Source: Tubiluchus corallicola
Taxonomy: Eukaryota; Priapulida; Priapulimorpha; Priapulimorphida; Tubiluchidae
Assembly: GCA_030141605.1 (NCBI GenBank)
Contig: JAQGDQ010000166.1
Span: 413,570 to 460,881 of the forward strand
DNA: 47,312 bases
Direction of reading: 5' to 3'
Positions 47,101 through 47,312 of this stretch are shown in pieces; position 1 is the stretch's first letter, and each line of letters starts with the position of its first letter. A model generated the notes under the pieces. It was not told the DNA's origin. It saw only the letters and a program-made list of their open reading frames with translations, and did no database searches. Made by a program: the position numbers and the translations under genes.

Positions 47101-47312
47101 TGCACAGCGTTTAGACTTTAGAGTTTAGAACAATACAACAACAACACCTAGAAATTTATTTATGTCACGAGCAAACATAAATAATTTTGCTTGCTTGTGG
47201 CATATACGTGTGTTTATTTCATTGAAAACTTATTGCTGTAATTTATTATTACAGATAAAACGACAATTGCTGCATGTTAAACATTTGATGTTCTGGAGTT
47301 TAAATGTAGTAC

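Overview
This is a eukaryotic, almost certainly invertebrate metazoan, genomic window. Genes are split by long AT-rich introns with GT-AG boundaries, and most of the DNA is tandem repeats and small inverted-repeat transposons. Degenerate TTAGGG-like arrays fit a metazoan with vertebrate-type telomere repeats. The species cannot be named from the sequence; a tunicate or other invertebrate deuterostome is a guess only. All gene calls come from reading spliced exons by eye against remembered families, with no alignment program.

Two convergent genes occupy the window. On the + strand (1262-27330) lies a SCYL2-like gene (SCY1-like pseudokinase with HEAT repeats, clathrin/endosome trafficking). Sixteen exons were found from the kinase C-lobe to the stop. 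All phases agree and give 643 codons plus stop if the shortest form of exon w8 is used; the 5' part is outside the window. On the - strand (46414-36474) lies the 3' end of a TOPBP1-like gene. Its nine exons encode a basic Ser-rich linker, the ATR-activation segment (VVWDD), BRCT7, BRCT8 and a basic C-terminal tail, 348 codons plus stop. The two genes are unrelated in function (membrane traffic versus DNA-damage checkpoint) and meet tail to tail across about 9.1 kb holding retroelement remnants and a 1-kb, 54-bp satellite.

The main discovery candidate is a class of minisatellites seeded on authentic 5' splice sites. At three exon ends in the two genes, the last bases of the exon plus the GT donor are tandemly amplified: 27 copies of 33 bp at SCYL2 exon w8 (13646-14536), about 18 copies of 27/33 bp at the TOPBP1 ATR-activation exon (45478-45990), and 5 extra copies of 33 bp at the penultimate TOPBP1 exon (37526-37696). 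All units are multiples of three, so every copy offers an alternative donor in the same phase. In SCYL2 the frame stays open through all 27 copies. In the TOPBP1 activation exon it is open for about 11. In the penultimate TOPBP1 exon any distal donor brings in a TAA and would remove the basic tail.

The rest of the window holds: an 85-bp array (329-924); two telomere-like arrays with shared flanks (about 4160-4580 and 12890-13500); 21-, 29-, 31- and 54-bp satellites; long GAT, ATT and TTA microsatellites; at least five families of MITE-like or foldback elements in several copies; tRNA-like segments; a hAT-like end; a pogo-like inverted-repeat element; and three non-LTR retrotransposon remnants.
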